This document shows, in pieces, positions 47,801 through 57,952 of a DNA stretch of 64,000 bases. The DNA lies in NCBI RefSeq assembly GCF_018617855.1, contig NZ_JACSKY010000005.1:1-64000 (forward strand). Direction: 5' to 3'. The DNA is from Exiguobacterium qingdaonense (lineage in GTDB: Bacteria; Bacillota; Bacilli; Exiguobacteriales; Exiguobacteriaceae). The number at the start of each line of letters is the position of its first letter. Within the stretch, counting starts at the first letter, position 1. The notes below the pieces were generated by a model that was not told where the DNA came from, made no database searches, and saw only the letters and a list, made by a program, of their open reading frames with translations. Made by a program: the position numbers and the translations under genes.

Positions 47801-49096
47801 ATGCGCAGACGAATCTTCTGTATCGATAGCGTCTCGTTCTATGCCAGTTGCGAGTGTGCCGCACGCAACAAAAATCCTTATCAGACGAAGCTCGTCGTCC
47901 TCTCGAACCTCGAGGATAGCGGGGCGCTCGTCCTCGCGGCGACCCCGAAGATGAAACAGCTCGGCATCAAGACCGGGGCGCGTCGCTTCCACATCGACCG
48001 CCTCCCGTGGCATGAACGACGGGACGTTCTCTATGCCGAGGCGCGGATGAGTCATTATTTGAACGTCTCCATCCAAATCATCCACATCCTCCATCAGTTC
48101 GCCCCGCCCGAGGCGATTCGCGTCTATTCGATTGATGAGACGCTCGTCGACATGAGTGGGACGGAGCGGCTGTTCGGAAGTGACGAGCACGTCGCCCATC
48201 TCATCCGTGCGACGATTTTTCGCTATACGGGCATTCCCGTCACCATCGGCATCGGGCCGAACAACGTCCTCGCCAAGCTCGTCCTCGACTTGCATGCGAA
48301 AAAGAACGGCGTCGCCACGTGTCTTCTTCACGACGTCGAGCGGCTCATCCATCCGGCTCCGATTGAGAAGATGTGGGGCGTCGGGACGAAGATGGCGGTC
48401 CACCTGCAGCGGCTCGGAATCTGGACGATCGGGGACTTGGCCCGTTATCCGCTCGAGTCCCTTCATGAAAAGTTCGGTGTCATCGGTGCAGAACTGTGGC
48501 ATCACGCCTGGGGCATCGACGAGTCCCCGACCATCCTGCCCGCGAGCTCCCTGTTCGGGGCGAAGCGGACGCGACCGAAGTCGATCGGACACGGCATCAC
48601 CCTCATGAAAGACTACACGACGTATTCCGCGATCCGGCTCGTCCTACAGGCGATCGCAGTCGAAGTCGGGATGCGGACCCGACAAGCGGGACTCGTCGGG
48701 GGAACGATCCACCTCGGGGTACGCTACACCCGGACGAGCGACCGGGGTGGCTTCAGTAAACAAAAGAAGCTCCCCCGCTTCACAGCGGACGAGCAAGAGT
48801 TTCTCCCGATTTTATTGCAGCTATTTTTAGACGGTTGGGAAGAGACGGAGGCCGTCCGCTACGTCTCGGTCGCCCTCGGCAAACTCGAGCCACAAAGCGA
48901 CCACGTTCAGTTATCGTTCTTCGAAGACGAATGGGCGAAAGCGAAACGGCTCGACTTCCTCGATTTGATTGACGGCCTGAACGTCCGGTTCGGTCGCGGC
49001 ACGATCCGACCGGCGTCGAGCCTACTAAAAGACAGTCCGCTCCGGACGCGCCAACGTTTAATTGGCGGACATAAACAAGGAGGCGATTCCTCATGA
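47801..49096 (+). CDS. uvrX: Y-family DNA polymerase, UvrX/YqjW-like UV damage repair protein
   Basis: A 431-residue translesion polymerase. Catalytic acidic residues are in [13 protein letters not shown] (N-terminus) and [12 protein letters not shown] (near 110). Later come the helix-hairpin-helix region ([18 protein letters not shown]) and the little-finger domain. VQLSFFED near the C-terminus looks like a beta-clamp binding motif (QLSLF type). AAAGGAG precedes the ATG. The stop overlaps the yolD start (ATGA). This uvrX-yolD pair with an SOS box is typical of Bacillales; it is probably error-prone synthesis past UV lesions. Confidence 0.92.
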   Translation: MRRRIFCIDSVSFYASCECAARNKNPYQTKLVVLSNLEDSGALVLAATPKMKQLGIKTGARRFHIDRLPWHERRDVLYAEARMSHYLNVSIQIIHILHQFAPPEAIRVYSIDETLVDMSGTERLFGSDEHVAHLIRATIFRYTGIPVTIGIGPNNVLAKLVLDLHAKKNGVATCLLHDVERLIHPAPIEKMWGVGTKMAVHLQRLGIWTIGDLARYPLESLHEKFGVIGAELWHHAWGIDESPTILPASSLFGAKRTRPKSIGHGITLMKDYTTYSAIRLVLQAIAVEVGMRTRQAGLVGGTIHLGVRYTRTSDRGGFSKQKKLPRFTADEQEFLPILLQLFLDGWEETEAVRYVSVALGKLEPQSDHVQLSFFEDEWAKAKRLDFLDLIDGLNVRFGRGTIRPASSLLKDSPLRTRQRLIGGHKQGGDSS

Positions 49097-49422
49097 GCAA
49101 GACCCGCTATCGTGACCGGGGTGAGTTGAAATGGATCCCATTTCTCATGCCCGAGCACGTCGCCCTACTGAAACGGTATTATGCCCAAATCCAAAAGATC
49201 GAACTGCCCGACTTGGACGAACAGCTCCTCTATCTTTGGCAGACCGAGCTCGAACGGGCCATCCGTGAAGGCGATCAGGTCGAGGTGACCTTATTCGTGG
49301 ACGGCTTGACGAAAAGCATGCGTGGCTACGTCCACGCCATCTATTACGCCGAGCGCGAAGTCGAGCTGTTCGACGGCGAGGTGCGCCGTGTCCCGTTCGG
49401 AGATATCTTGTCCGTTCGTTAA
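49093..49422 (+). CDS. YolD-like family protein
   Basis: A 109-residue protein of the YolD-like family, repeatedly found next to UvrX/UmuC-type polymerases and thought to assist them, much as UmuD does. The opening [17 protein letters not shown] is the family signature, and the small Sm-like barrel region ends [11 protein letters not shown]. It is coupled to uvrX by a 4-bp overlap. Its last 4 bp overlap the end of the convergent sulP gene. Confidence 0.9.
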   Translation: MSKTRYRDRGELKWIPFLMPEHVALLKRYYAQIQKIELPDLDEQLLYLWQTELERAIREGDQVEVTLFVDGLTKSMRGYVHAIYYAEREVELFDGEVRRVPFGDILSVR

Positions 49423-50978
49423 GACGCCTCGATCGCTTCCTGGGTCGTCTCGAACGTCTCGATCCCGTCGAGCAGACCATAGTGAGCAAGCGTCGCGCGG
49501 ACCGATGGTGACAGATGCGCGAAGATGACATGACGTTCGGCCACTTTCAGCTCGGTGACGACACGCCGCAACTCTTCGACCGCGGTCACGTCGATGACCG
49601 GACAGCGGTGGAAGTTGAAGATGAACACGTTCGGTTCCCGATGAATGTGATGGAGAACGTGCTCGAACAACTCGACCGCACCGAAGAAGAGCGGACCTTC
49701 GACACTGAAGACGATTTGGCCGTCTCGTGTGACGTACCGTTCTGTCCGTTCGCGCACATCAATCGTATCGGCCATTCGTTTCGCAAAGAGTGCGAGCGCA
49801 CAGATGACGCCGACCTCGACGGCGACGACCAAGTCGACAAATACCGTCAATAGTAATGTGACAAGAAGGACGAGCGACTCGGATGAACGATGACGCAACA
49901 TCGCCATCACGTGATGGCGTTCGGACATGTTCCAGGCGACCCGCATCAAAATCGGAGCGAGTGCGGCGAGCGGCACGTAACTCGCGAACGGCGCGAGGAC
50001 GAGCACCGCAACGAGCACCGTGAGCCCATGGATGACACCGGCACGTCGACTGACCGCTCCCGCCTGAATGTTCGTCGCCGTCCGAGCGATGGCACCTGTC
50101 GATGGGATTCCTCCAAAGAACGGCGTGATCACGTTCGCGAGCCCTTGCCCGAACAGTTCCTTGTCCGGCTTCATCTTCGTCCCCGCCATCCCGTCGGCGA
50201 CCGTTCCCGAAAGAAGTGACTCGAGTGCACCAAGGAAGGCAATCGCGAACGCGGACGGGAGGAGCGTTGTGATCAAGTTGATGTCGATCGCGAGCCAGTT
50301 GAATTCCGGTAGTCCGCTCGGGATGCCACCGTATGCACTTCCGATCGTCGCGACCTCACCCGGGATGAGGAGACTGACGAACGTCGGGACGAGCATCGCC
50401 ATGAGTAAGAGCGGTAAACGGAACGGCAGCTTCGGGACGAGCCAAAGCGTCAAAAAGCCGATCCCAGCAATGACAATCGGCCAAGGGCTCGCTTCGGGCA
50501 ACGCCTGACCGAGGCGAAGCAAGTTCTCGTGAAAATGTGGTGCCTTCTCAAAGGTGACCCCAAACAACTCATCGAGCTGGTCGACGAAGATGACGACGGC
50601 AATCCCGGCCGTGAAACCGATGGTGACGGCCCGGGGCATGAAGCGGATGAGCCGTCCGACCCGAAGCACGCTCATGAGGAGCAGCAACATTCCGGCGAGG
50701 ACGGTCGTGACGAGCAATCCCTCATACCCGTATGCGAGGACGACACCTGAGACGATCGGGATGAACGCTCCCGTCGGTCCGGCGATTTGGAACGTCGAAC
50801 CTCCGAACAGGCTGACGAGGATTCCAGCGAAGATGGACGTGTAGAGCCCATATACCGGCGGGACGCCTGAGGCGATGGCGAATGCCATGGCGAGCGGGAT
50901 GGCGACGACACCGACCGTAATTCCGGCCGAGATATCCTTTTGCCACATCTCACGTGTGGAGAGTGAGTCTTGCATCAT
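49419..50978 (-). CDS. SulP family anion transporter with STAS domain
   Basis: A 519-residue membrane carrier of the SulP/SLC26 family, importing sulfate, bicarbonate or other anions. The transport domain starts [20 protein letters not shown] (near 15-34) and includes the signature [11 protein letters not shown]. The cytoplasmic STAS domain covers about 415-519 ([16 protein letters not shown]). The true anion cannot be read. The gene ends on the yolD stop with a 4-bp convergent overlap and no room for a terminator. Confidence 0.9.
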   Translation of the reverse strand: MMQDSLSTREMWQKDISAGITVGVVAIPLAMAFAIASGVPPVYGLYTSIFAGILVSLFGGSTFQIAGPTGAFIPIVSGVVLAYGYEGLLVTTVLAGMLLLLMSVLRVGRLIRFMPRAVTIGFTAGIAVVIFVDQLDELFGVTFEKAPHFHENLLRLGQALPEASPWPIVIAGIGFLTLWLVPKLPFRLPLLLMAMLVPTFVSLLIPGEVATIGSAYGGIPSGLPEFNWLAIDINLITTLLPSAFAIAFLGALESLLSGTVADGMAGTKMKPDKELFGQGLANVITPFFGGIPSTGAIARTATNIQAGAVSRRAGVIHGLTVLVAVLVLAPFASYVPLAALAPILMRVAWNMSERHHVMAMLRHRSSESLVLLVTLLLTVFVDLVVAVEVGVICALALFAKRMADTIDVRERTERYVTRDGQIVFSVEGPLFFGAVELFEHVLHHIHREPNVFIFNFHRCPVIDVTAVEELRRVVTELKVAERHVIFAHLSPSVRATLAHYGLLDGIETFETTQEAIEAS

Positions 50979-51073
50979 ACATTCCTTCTTTCCAATCAGT
51001 TCAAAAACGAGTTTAGTGTACGCCTGGAAAGAGGGCTTGTAAACGGATTGAGAAAAACGTTAACAGAATGTAC

Positions 51074-51103
51074 AAAAGAAAAAGACGCACCTTTCGATGC
51101 GCC
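51074..51103 (-). terminator. Weak terminator after the NAD(P)-binding protein gene
   Basis: GGCGCATC pairs with GGTGCGTC (with G-T pairs) around GAAA-type loop, followed by TTTTTCTTTT on the minus strand. Confidence 0.6.
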
Positions 51104-51108
51104 TCACG

Positions 51109-52521
51109 TCAATTCGTCGGAGCCTCCACGACTTGATCGCCGTCTTCTGCGTCTTTTGCCAGCAACTTCACGTGTCGACCGAACAGCCACATGACGACGA
51201 GATGGGCTTTCGCCTGCGTCTTCGTATAGAACCACCACGGGAGGGCCGGCACGAACTCATGGATGGCGACGAGTCCTTCATCCGAATCCGGTAAGCGTCT
51301 AAACTCGAGACGCCCTGTCTGATCCTCTTCACTCAACTTGACGAACTTGCCCCCGTCAATCGCAAAGGATGCCATATCGTCCGTCGCTTCCTGTTCAAGC
51401 GATAGATGAAGCGCGACGAACGAAGGATCGAGCAGCGCAATCTCCCAATCATCATCTTCTTTCGTCGTCTGGATGAGCGGGTACATAAAACGACCGAGCC
51501 ACTCGAAGTACGTGTCCGCCATCCAAAGCGCCGACTTTTCTTCAGGCAGACCGAACCGCTGAATCGAACGGACCGTATACGATTTCGGCTGTTTTTTCTT
51601 TTTGCCGCCCGAGGACTGCTTCTCTTCTTCCTCAAGCGCATGTTCGACCGCCTGTTTGAATGGAATCTCACCTTGGCCGATACCTTCGACCGTGTCTTCT
51701 GCGACCATCGCGTGCCCCATGCTCTCGACGAGCGGATAGACGGTCGCCTTCGGTTCACCCGTGACAGCCATGACCCACAGGCGCGACAGTTTGATTGTCG
51801 GGAACGGGAAGTCGATCAAGACGCGACGCTTGTCCATGACCTCGGCTGTCTGTTCGATCATCTTCCGATACGTCATCACCTCAGGACCTCCGATGTCGAT
51901 ATGACGGTCGTAGAGCGACTCGGCACCAACGACCGAGATGAGCGCCTGAACGGCTTCCCGGATGTCGATCGGGTGTGTTTCCGTCTTCGTCCAGCGTGGC
52001 AAAATCATCGTCGGCAATCGTTTGACGAGCTTCGCTAAAATCGGGAACGATGAGCCTTCCGGACCAATAATCAGTCCAGCCCGAATCGTTGTTACCGGTA
52101 CTCCTTGTCCGCCGAGGATGCGTTCGACTTCGAGTCGACTCTTCAAATGACGCGACAACGTCTTCTCTTGTTTCGGGATGATTCCGCTCAAATAGACAAT
52201 CTGTTCGATGTCGTTCGCCTTCGTCGCCCGGGCGAAGTTGTCCGCAATGAGCGCGTCCATATCCTCGAACGTCGCTTGTGTCAAGCCGCCGTCCGGAATC
52301 ATCGAGTGGACGAGGAACATCGCATAATCCGCACCCTCGCATGCTTCTTTCGTTGCTTCGTATGAGAACAAATCACAGGCACGCCACGTGATATGGGCCT
52401 CATCTTCTTTATTCTTCGTCGATCGCGATAACGCGATGATGTCATACTCTTCCTTCAGCTGCTCCATCACGTTCGAGCCGATATAGCCGCTCGCCCCCGC
52501 AATGACAATCGTTTTCCGCAT
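51109..52521 (-). CDS. NAD(P)-binding epimerase-like protein with DUF2867-type C-terminus
   Basis: A 470-residue protein with an N-terminal atypical SDR domain (TIVIAGASGYIGSNVMEQL at 4-22; VYLSGIIPKQEK near 115) and a C-terminal domain of about 150 residues (from about 315) like DUF2867. A lysine-rich linker with KKKKQPK lies between. Homologues are annotated as SDR family or YbjT-like proteins of unknown function. ATG at 52521 follows AGGGGAG; the open frame extends 24 codons upstream. It is the last backbone gene before the AT-rich island. Confidence 0.8.
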   Translation of the reverse strand: MRKTIVIAGASGYIGSNVMEQLKEEYDIIALSRSTKNKEDEAHITWRACDLFSYEATKEACEGADYAMFLVHSMIPDGGLTQATFEDMDALIADNFARATKANDIEQIVYLSGIIPKQEKTLSRHLKSRLEVERILGGQGVPVTTIRAGLIIGPEGSSFPILAKLVKRLPTMILPRWTKTETHPIDIREAVQALISVVGAESLYDRHIDIGGPEVMTYRKMIEQTAEVMDKRRVLIDFPFPTIKLSRLWVMAVTGEPKATVYPLVESMGHAMVAEDTVEGIGQGEIPFKQAVEHALEEEEKQSSGGKKKKQPKSYTVRSIQRFGLPEEKSALWMADTYFEWLGRFMYPLIQTTKEDDDWEIALLDPSFVALHLSLEQEATDDMASFAIDGGKFVKLSEEDQTGRLEFRRLPDSDEGLVAIHEFVPALPWWFYTKTQAKAHLVVMWLFGRHVKLLAKDAEDGDQVVEAPTN

Positions 52522-52609
52522 AATGGTCACTCCCCTAATTATTCGCATAGAGGTAATGTACCCGTGTTTAATAGGATATAAATCCCCCCTCACATTTATA
52601 GATTGTAAT

Positions 52610-54385
52610 TCACTCCTTTTCTACCCATCCGTAAGCAATTAATTTTTCTTTATATTCTGGTGACAACATCGACTCTTCAATTCCAATGGCTAACAAATGA
52701 GTTGGACGACTAAATGCAACATAGGCTAACTTCAAAAATTTTATAGTGTCATTAATTAAATCTTTCTCAATTTTATCTAGAGATTGGTACTCTCCGATTA
52801 AATAAGGTTTTAAGATATCAAAAATGTGGTTATCAAGTTGAGTATTTAGTAATAACAATGTAGATCTATGAGTTTCACCTTTAACTGAATGTATAGTTCC
52901 TATATAAACACCTCTTTTTGAAGTTGAAGGAACAGAATCGGGTATATTAGCAGCAACAGAAGTATTCGAAAACATTATTTCTAATTTCTTCTTAATTTTT
53001 TTATCTTTAAAATTACTAATTTCTTTTTCACACAATGATTTAATTTGAGATATCAAAAAATCAACATTATTTTGAGAAAAAGCTTGTTTAATACCTAAAG
53101 CGATATTGATTCGAGTTTTATAATCTTCTCTTAACATTTCTTCTGATTCGCGAAGCGAAATGTCAGTCTCATACGCAAAAGTTTTAATAATAAATTTATA
53201 TAATTTAGTAATCAAACTTTGAGAAATTGAGATATCAACATTATTTTTTTCATAGTGCTTGAATATGGCCTTTAAATCATCATGTTTAAGCGAAATTATG
53301 GAATCCTTATTTTGGGACGTATTATACGACCGATCTTTGTCACTGATAAATTTAATCAACTCATCATATTTTCGTATTAAATCCTCTTCTGAATTATATA
53401 AAATAAAATAAGGAGAATGAGATTCATTAATACTTGCTGAGGTAAAGGCGTCATATTTTTCTAGGGCTACATTTCGAACGTGTTTTGCAATTTCTTCACT
53501 AAACCTTACAGTCTCAGTGATTTCAATTTTTTCAACTTTTTCTATAGATGGGAGCCAAGCATCTTTTTTTCCACCAAAAATTGTATACAACGCTTGATAA
53601 GGATCACCAAAGCGTTGGAAAGGAATATTATCCAAAAAAATTTCATTTAAAATAGTTAATTGATCATCGCTAGTATCTTGTGCCTCATCTAATAAAATAA
53701 ATCGAAACCTGTTTTTTAAAGCCTCTATAATCGAATCTTGATAATTATTAATATACCAATTTGCGAACTCAAGACATTGTGAATTGTTAATATATCCTAA
53801 CCTTAATAAAGTTTGAATACTCGAGTTAAATGCGTCTCTATAAGAAGGGGGTGCATTACTAGTAATATCAAATTTAAAATTTGGTTTAAAAGTGATTTGA
53901 GGATTTTTGTATTCAGGACGTGGAGCATCCCATTTATACCATCTTGGTTTTAAATAAGAAAATACCTCATTGAATTTTTGAAAATACTCTTCACCATCTA
54001 GTACTATCATTTCTTGGTTCTCACTAAACAAATGAAAAGATTTTTTGCTAAAGTATTGAATAATAAATTCTTGGATAGTTCCTATGAAATTAGGAAAACC
54101 CACCTCTTTAATGCCGACTTTGTGCAATCCGGATAATATTTCATCGACTGCGATATTAGTATGAGTAATTACGCAAATCCCTTCATCATTGCATTGATTT
54201 TCTTCACTTAGCAAAAGTGCACATTTAGCTATTAATACTGTAGTTTTACCAGATCCTGGACCTGCAATAACGTTTGCCGTATCGCTATTAAAAATCACAT
54301 TCTTTTGTTGAACAGAAAAGTGAACATTACTTGGCAATAAGTTTCTCTCTATCTCATTAAAAAAATCATCATCGTATTGAATCAT
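52610..54385 (-). CDS. UvrD/Rep-like helicase, Gabija GajB-like
   Basis: A 591-residue superfamily 1 helicase. Walker A is AGPGSGKT (41-48), Walker B is LLDEAQDTS (231-239), motif III is GDPYQALY (260-267), motif V is KGETHRSTLLLL, and motif VI is YVAFSRPTHLLAIG. Its ATG overlaps the stop of the OLD nuclease gene by 4 bp. A TOPRIM/OLD nuclease followed by a UvrD helicase is the Gabija layout, where GajB responds to DNA termini. It is longer than the well-known GajB (about 500), so orthology is not assured. Very AT-rich. Confidence 0.82.
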   Translation of the reverse strand: MIQYDDDFFNEIERNLLPSNVHFSVQQKNVIFNSDTANVIAGPGSGKTTVLIAKCALLLSEENQCNDEGICVITHTNIAVDEILSGLHKVGIKEVGFPNFIGTIQEFIIQYFSKKSFHLFSENQEMIVLDGEEYFQKFNEVFSYLKPRWYKWDAPRPEYKNPQITFKPNFKFDITSNAPPSYRDAFNSSIQTLLRLGYINNSQCLEFANWYINNYQDSIIEALKNRFRFILLDEAQDTSDDQLTILNEIFLDNIPFQRFGDPYQALYTIFGGKKDAWLPSIEKVEKIEITETVRFSEEIAKHVRNVALEKYDAFTSASINESHSPYFILYNSEEDLIRKYDELIKFISDKDRSYNTSQNKDSIISLKHDDLKAIFKHYEKNNVDISISQSLITKLYKFIIKTFAYETDISLRESEEMLREDYKTRINIALGIKQAFSQNNVDFLISQIKSLCEKEISNFKDKKIKKKLEIMFSNTSVAANIPDSVPSTSKRGVYIGTIHSVKGETHRSTLLLLNTQLDNHIFDILKPYLIGEYQSLDKIEKDLINDTIKFLKLAYVAFSRPTHLLAIGIEESMLSPEYKEKLIAYGWVEKE

Positions 54386-56499
54386 AGTTCTCCCCCGGCC
54401 TCGTGAGTATTTTCGGGCAGAATTTCATCAATTGTTTTCCCGGATACATGTAAAATAGCAGAAATTAAATATGATACGTATTTATCAGTTAGCAATCTTT
54501 CCTTTATAAAATCTGTCTTTCCACCAAAATTGCTTAACAATAACAAACTAAAATTTTGAGCTAATTCAGCTTTAGAAACTAATTTTTTAAAGACTGGGTA
54601 AAATATTTCCAAAGCAGTTTCATCATCAATATTTGATAGTCCTTTAAAATATTCAACGCGTTGATTAAACACTGTTTCATTTTTACCTTGAAAAGGATTT
54701 TTATATCTGAGAGTATGGATTGAAGTGTACAATTCCTCATATAGACAGCTTTTTGCCAAGCTATATTCTAACGTCCATTCTGGTGTAATAAACACTTCAT
54801 GATTACTATTGTAGACATCATATTTAGCCTTAATAGATTCTTGTTTGCGTTCAATTTCTCGAGAAATAAATTGCTCCGTTACACTTATCTTTAAAAGTTT
54901 TTCCAAATCAGATTTATTGTCATTACTAACGTTCAGATTATAATAAGCAACTAATTTATTTATTGTAGCGAATTCTAATTCTATGTCATCAATTTGAATA
55001 TCATCTTCCGTCACTTCTAATATCTCGAAAATTTTTGCCAATTTTTCTGAGCTTTTAATAGAAAATATATCTCTAGATTGTTTTTTATCGTAATAAGTAA
55101 ATGGCTTAACATCTAAATCTGTAATAATTGCTATTGGGATATTTATAAATACATTAGCAAAACGCTCTCTCCATTCAGCAGATCTAGAAAATAATTTTAA
55201 GTACCTTTCAAAAGATGTACCGTGAACATTAACCACTGAAATACCATACTTATGTAACGGTATTCCTATCAATTCTGCTAGAGCAGGAAGTAACAACATT
55301 TCCGATTCGCCCTCAACAAAAATTATACCTTTTGCAAAAAACAGATTACTTTTTGTTGCATCTAAAAAACGATCTAAAAAATTATAATCTTCTTCTTCAA
55401 GACAGGTATATTTCTCATTCATCGGGTAACAATAATTGTTTTGAATCATCAGTATACTTTTTGGACTAACAGATGCTACTAGATCAGAACTGTGCGTTGT
55501 AAGAATCAATTGCCCTGAAACAGAATCATTAAAGATAGCATTTTCTAAATACTTTATTAACCTGATTTGAGCCTGAGTATGAAGATGTGCTTCTATTTCT
55601 TCTATTAAAGTTAGGTTTGGACCTATATTGCTTCCTTCATCGGAAAAATTATTTAAGAGTAATAATTCGGTTGCTATAAATAATAAATTTTGATTCCCTA
55701 AACCTAAGTTGATTTCCTCATTTTCTAAACTTAGTTTTCTTAAAATTGAATTTAAATCACTTTGGGAAATACTAAATTTTGATTTAGCTTTAGTGTTATC
55801 CGTTTCATCGTAAAAGTCTTTAAGGATATTTTCGATGTCTTTCACAACTGATTTTCCCTTTACATATTCTGTTTGAAAAAAATCCTCTATTTTCTCATTA
55901 GCTTCCTTCATAACAGTAATTAACTCTTGAGATCCCTCACCCTTCAATAATTCATGTGCCTTCAAAATATTTACTAATCTAGACTTGACACCTGATTTTA
56001 ATTCAGAACCAGCATCTCTCAAAGGTTTTAAGTAGGTAGTCTTTAATAATTCTTTCGCATTATTATTAAATCTTAGTTCACAATTTTTTTGACCCGCTAC
56101 CAATTTTTTTTCGAAATATTCTCTTCCATTCTCGCTAATTTTTTTCTCTACACTTAAAACAACTCTTAACTCATAGTTTTTGTTATCATCAAAAGAAAGC
56201 CATTCTAAAAATAGACCTGCTTCTATTGGACTCAAGTCTGAAAAAATACCCTCTATTACAAATTTATCAGCATAAATCCCACTTTCAATTTGAGAAAAAT
56301 CTTCTTGCACAACTTTTTCATAGTCATCACTTGAAGTACCAAGCAACAACTTAATTGAATCGATAATGGCAGTTTTTCCAGAATCATTTTCTCCGATAAT
56401 CACATTAAGATTCTTGTTAAGTAGAATTGAAATACCTGGTTCTCCATCAAGAGACATAAATTTCCTGAAGTTATACAAATTTAATTGATTTAAGTACAT
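54382..56499 (-). CDS. OLD-family ATP-dependent endonuclease, Gabija GajA-like
   Basis: A 705-residue protein with an N-terminal ABC-type ATPase and a C-terminal TOPRIM nuclease. Walker A is GENDSGKT (36-43), signature-like LGLGNQNLL is at 265-273, Walker B is LTLIEEIEAHLH (296-307), and the H-loop is LTTHSSDL (333-340). TOPRIM residues are E396 in FVEGESE and D461/D463 in ITDLDVK. About 150 residues follow. It matches class 2 OLD nucleases, which pair with UvrD-like helicases; the reference GajA is shorter (about 580). First gene of the pair; divergent from the GIY-YIG gene. Confidence 0.85.
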   Translation of the reverse strand: MYLNQLNLYNFRKFMSLDGEPGISILLNKNLNVIIGENDSGKTAIIDSIKLLLGTSSDDYEKVVQEDFSQIESGIYADKFVIEGIFSDLSPIEAGLFLEWLSFDDNKNYELRVVLSVEKKISENGREYFEKKLVAGQKNCELRFNNNAKELLKTTYLKPLRDAGSELKSGVKSRLVNILKAHELLKGEGSQELITVMKEANEKIEDFFQTEYVKGKSVVKDIENILKDFYDETDNTKAKSKFSISQSDLNSILRKLSLENEEINLGLGNQNLLFIATELLLLNNFSDEGSNIGPNLTLIEEIEAHLHTQAQIRLIKYLENAIFNDSVSGQLILTTHSSDLVASVSPKSILMIQNNYCYPMNEKYTCLEEEDYNFLDRFLDATKSNLFFAKGIIFVEGESEMLLLPALAELIGIPLHKYGISVVNVHGTSFERYLKLFSRSAEWRERFANVFINIPIAIITDLDVKPFTYYDKKQSRDIFSIKSSEKLAKIFEILEVTEDDIQIDDIELEFATINKLVAYYNLNVSNDNKSDLEKLLKISVTEQFISREIERKQESIKAKYDVYNSNHEVFITPEWTLEYSLAKSCLYEELYTSIHTLRYKNPFQGKNETVFNQRVEYFKGLSNIDDETALEIFYPVFKKLVSKAELAQNFSLLLLSNFGGKTDFIKERLLTDKYVSYLISAILHVSGKTIDEILPENTHEAGGEL

Positions 56500-56654
56500 A
56501 TATCAAACCTTCTCTCAAAAAATTAACATTAATAGTTAGTTCCAATATTATTATAATTACAACATACATTTAGGTAAAAATAAAATTGGAAAACAAAAAA
56601 CTTTTACAATTGTAAATGAAATACCATCAAATATCTCTATAAGGAGGTCATTAT

Positions 56655-57614
56655 GTGAAAAATCAAATTGATGTAAACTCTTCCGAAAACGAGCAAAATA
56701 TAGCGTTCTATGTATATGAGTTCTATTTAACAAAGTCAAATGAAGTTTTTTATGTAGGCAAGGGTACTAAACAAAGAGCTTGGAGAAATGCTAGAAATGC
56801 AGCTTGTGAACAAATTAAACAGCAATACGATTGGGATGTCCGAATTGTAGAGAGCAATTTATTTGAAGAAGACGCCCTGTCTTTAGAAAAAGAACTAATT
56901 TTAAATTACAGAGAAACAGGTGGAATACTAACAAACATCTTACCCGGAAACTCGAAAATCACAGATACTCAAATTATTTCACATATAAAGTATGTATTAT
57001 TTTTAATCGAACAGAAAGTGATTGCAATGAGCCTTAGTGAACTAAGTAATATATTCTTTTTAAATAGCTCTACTGTGTGGAATATAGCAAATACAGATAC
57101 CTATTCTAACATCGAACCATTAATACCTGACAATATCGAACAAATTGTAAATACATATCATTATAATTCCTATAATGAAGATCGAACCAGAGCAGGTAAT
57201 ATTAAATATGTTTTATCTTTGCTTGAAAAAGGAGTAATTAAAACTACACAATCAAAAATCGCAGAATTTTACGGAATGACTGGATCAAATGTAAGTAGCA
57301 TAAAAAAAGGACAAACTCATAGCGAAGTTCCACCGCTTTTACCAGAAAACATTGGAGAAATACTAACATTATTTAATCCCTTTGATCTTTCAGAAGAAGA
57401 AAGATTAAAAGGATACATTGCATTTATTCTTAGATTGAGAAATGAAGGAATAGTCGAAATAAATAATACAGAGTTAGCAAATTTACTAGGTACTACAACT
57501 TATATGATTTCAGAGTTTACAAGAACTAACGAAGATAGACGTTATCAGTTTCAAGAAGTTAGACCAACAAAGGATATAATGACCGAATTGTTACCCTACT
57601 TTGTAATAAACTAA
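56655..57614 (+). CDS. GIY-YIG domain protein with three helix-turn-helix repeats
   Basis: A 319-residue protein. Residues 17-97 form a divergent GIY-YIG endonuclease domain: FYVYEFY (18-24), FYVGKGTKQRAW (32-43) with the catalytic arginine near 41, and a glutamate in LEKEL (77-81). The rest consists of three related units of about 55 residues (111-164, 183-236, 254-312), each a helix (IKYVLFLIEQ / IKYVLSLLEK / IAFILRLRNE), a helix-turn-helix core and PLxPxNI-type end. They probably bind DNA. AAGGAGG precedes a GTG start. It is divergent from the OLD nuclease gene; a role with it is inferred only from position. Confidence 0.75.
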   Translation: MKNQIDVNSSENEQNIAFYVYEFYLTKSNEVFYVGKGTKQRAWRNARNAACEQIKQQYDWDVRIVESNLFEEDALSLEKELILNYRETGGILTNILPGNSKITDTQIISHIKYVLFLIEQKVIAMSLSELSNIFFLNSSTVWNIANTDTYSNIEPLIPDNIEQIVNTYHYNSYNEDRTRAGNIKYVLSLLEKGVIKTTQSKIAEFYGMTGSNVSSIKKGQTHSEVPPLLPENIGEILTLFNPFDLSEEERLKGYIAFILRLRNEGIVEINNTELANLLGTTTYMISEFTRTNEDRRYQFQEVRPTKDIMTELLPYFVIN

Positions 57615-57622
57615 ATTAAAAA

Positions 57623-57661
57623 ATAGGAGTTAGACAGTAAAATCAATCACCTTGTCTAGCT
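57623..57661 (+). terminator. Probable terminator after the GIY-YIG gene
   Basis: GGAGTTAGACA pairs with TGTCTAGCTCC (one G-T pair) around a 16-nt loop; the T content after it is weak. Confidence 0.55.
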
Positions 57662-57681
57662 CCAATTAAAATCACTATAGA

Positions 57682-57779
57682 TGGAAGAAACCAGGAAGTT
57701 GAACTCGCGTCCGCAGGCATCGCACTTATGCTTCTATGTGTGTAGTTTATCTATTGAATCTCGATATAACATTAACGAT
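57682..57779 (-). repeat. Degenerate direct copy of the ssrA 3' end (integration scar)
   Basis: About 98 bp align with 58229-58325, the 3' end of the tmRNA gene, in the same orientation. They include an uninterrupted identity of 28 bp (57738-57765 against 58284-58311) and a degraded T-arm. The copy cannot form a working tmRNA end. tmRNA 3' ends are common integration targets, so this is best read as an old attachment-site duplicate. Confidence 0.85.
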
Positions 57780-57854
57780 CAAAAATCTGTCTCTTCTAGA
57801 TAAATGACTTGTAATTTGAAGCTTGTTTTAGTGATTAGTGATTAGCAAATACAG

Positions 57855-57906
57855 AAACAAAAAGAGGATCATCCAGGCAAAAACACGCATTGGTGACCCT
57901 CTTTCT
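57855..57906 (-). terminator. Terminator after the 52-aa gene
   Basis: AAAGAGG-TCA-CCA pairs with a TGG-TGA-CCTCTTT arm around a 14-nt loop, with TTTTTG following on the minus strand. Confidence 0.65.
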
Positions 57907-57952
57907 TTAGTTCGACTTTTTTAAAATCACACTTGAAGATTATTAAAGTTTT

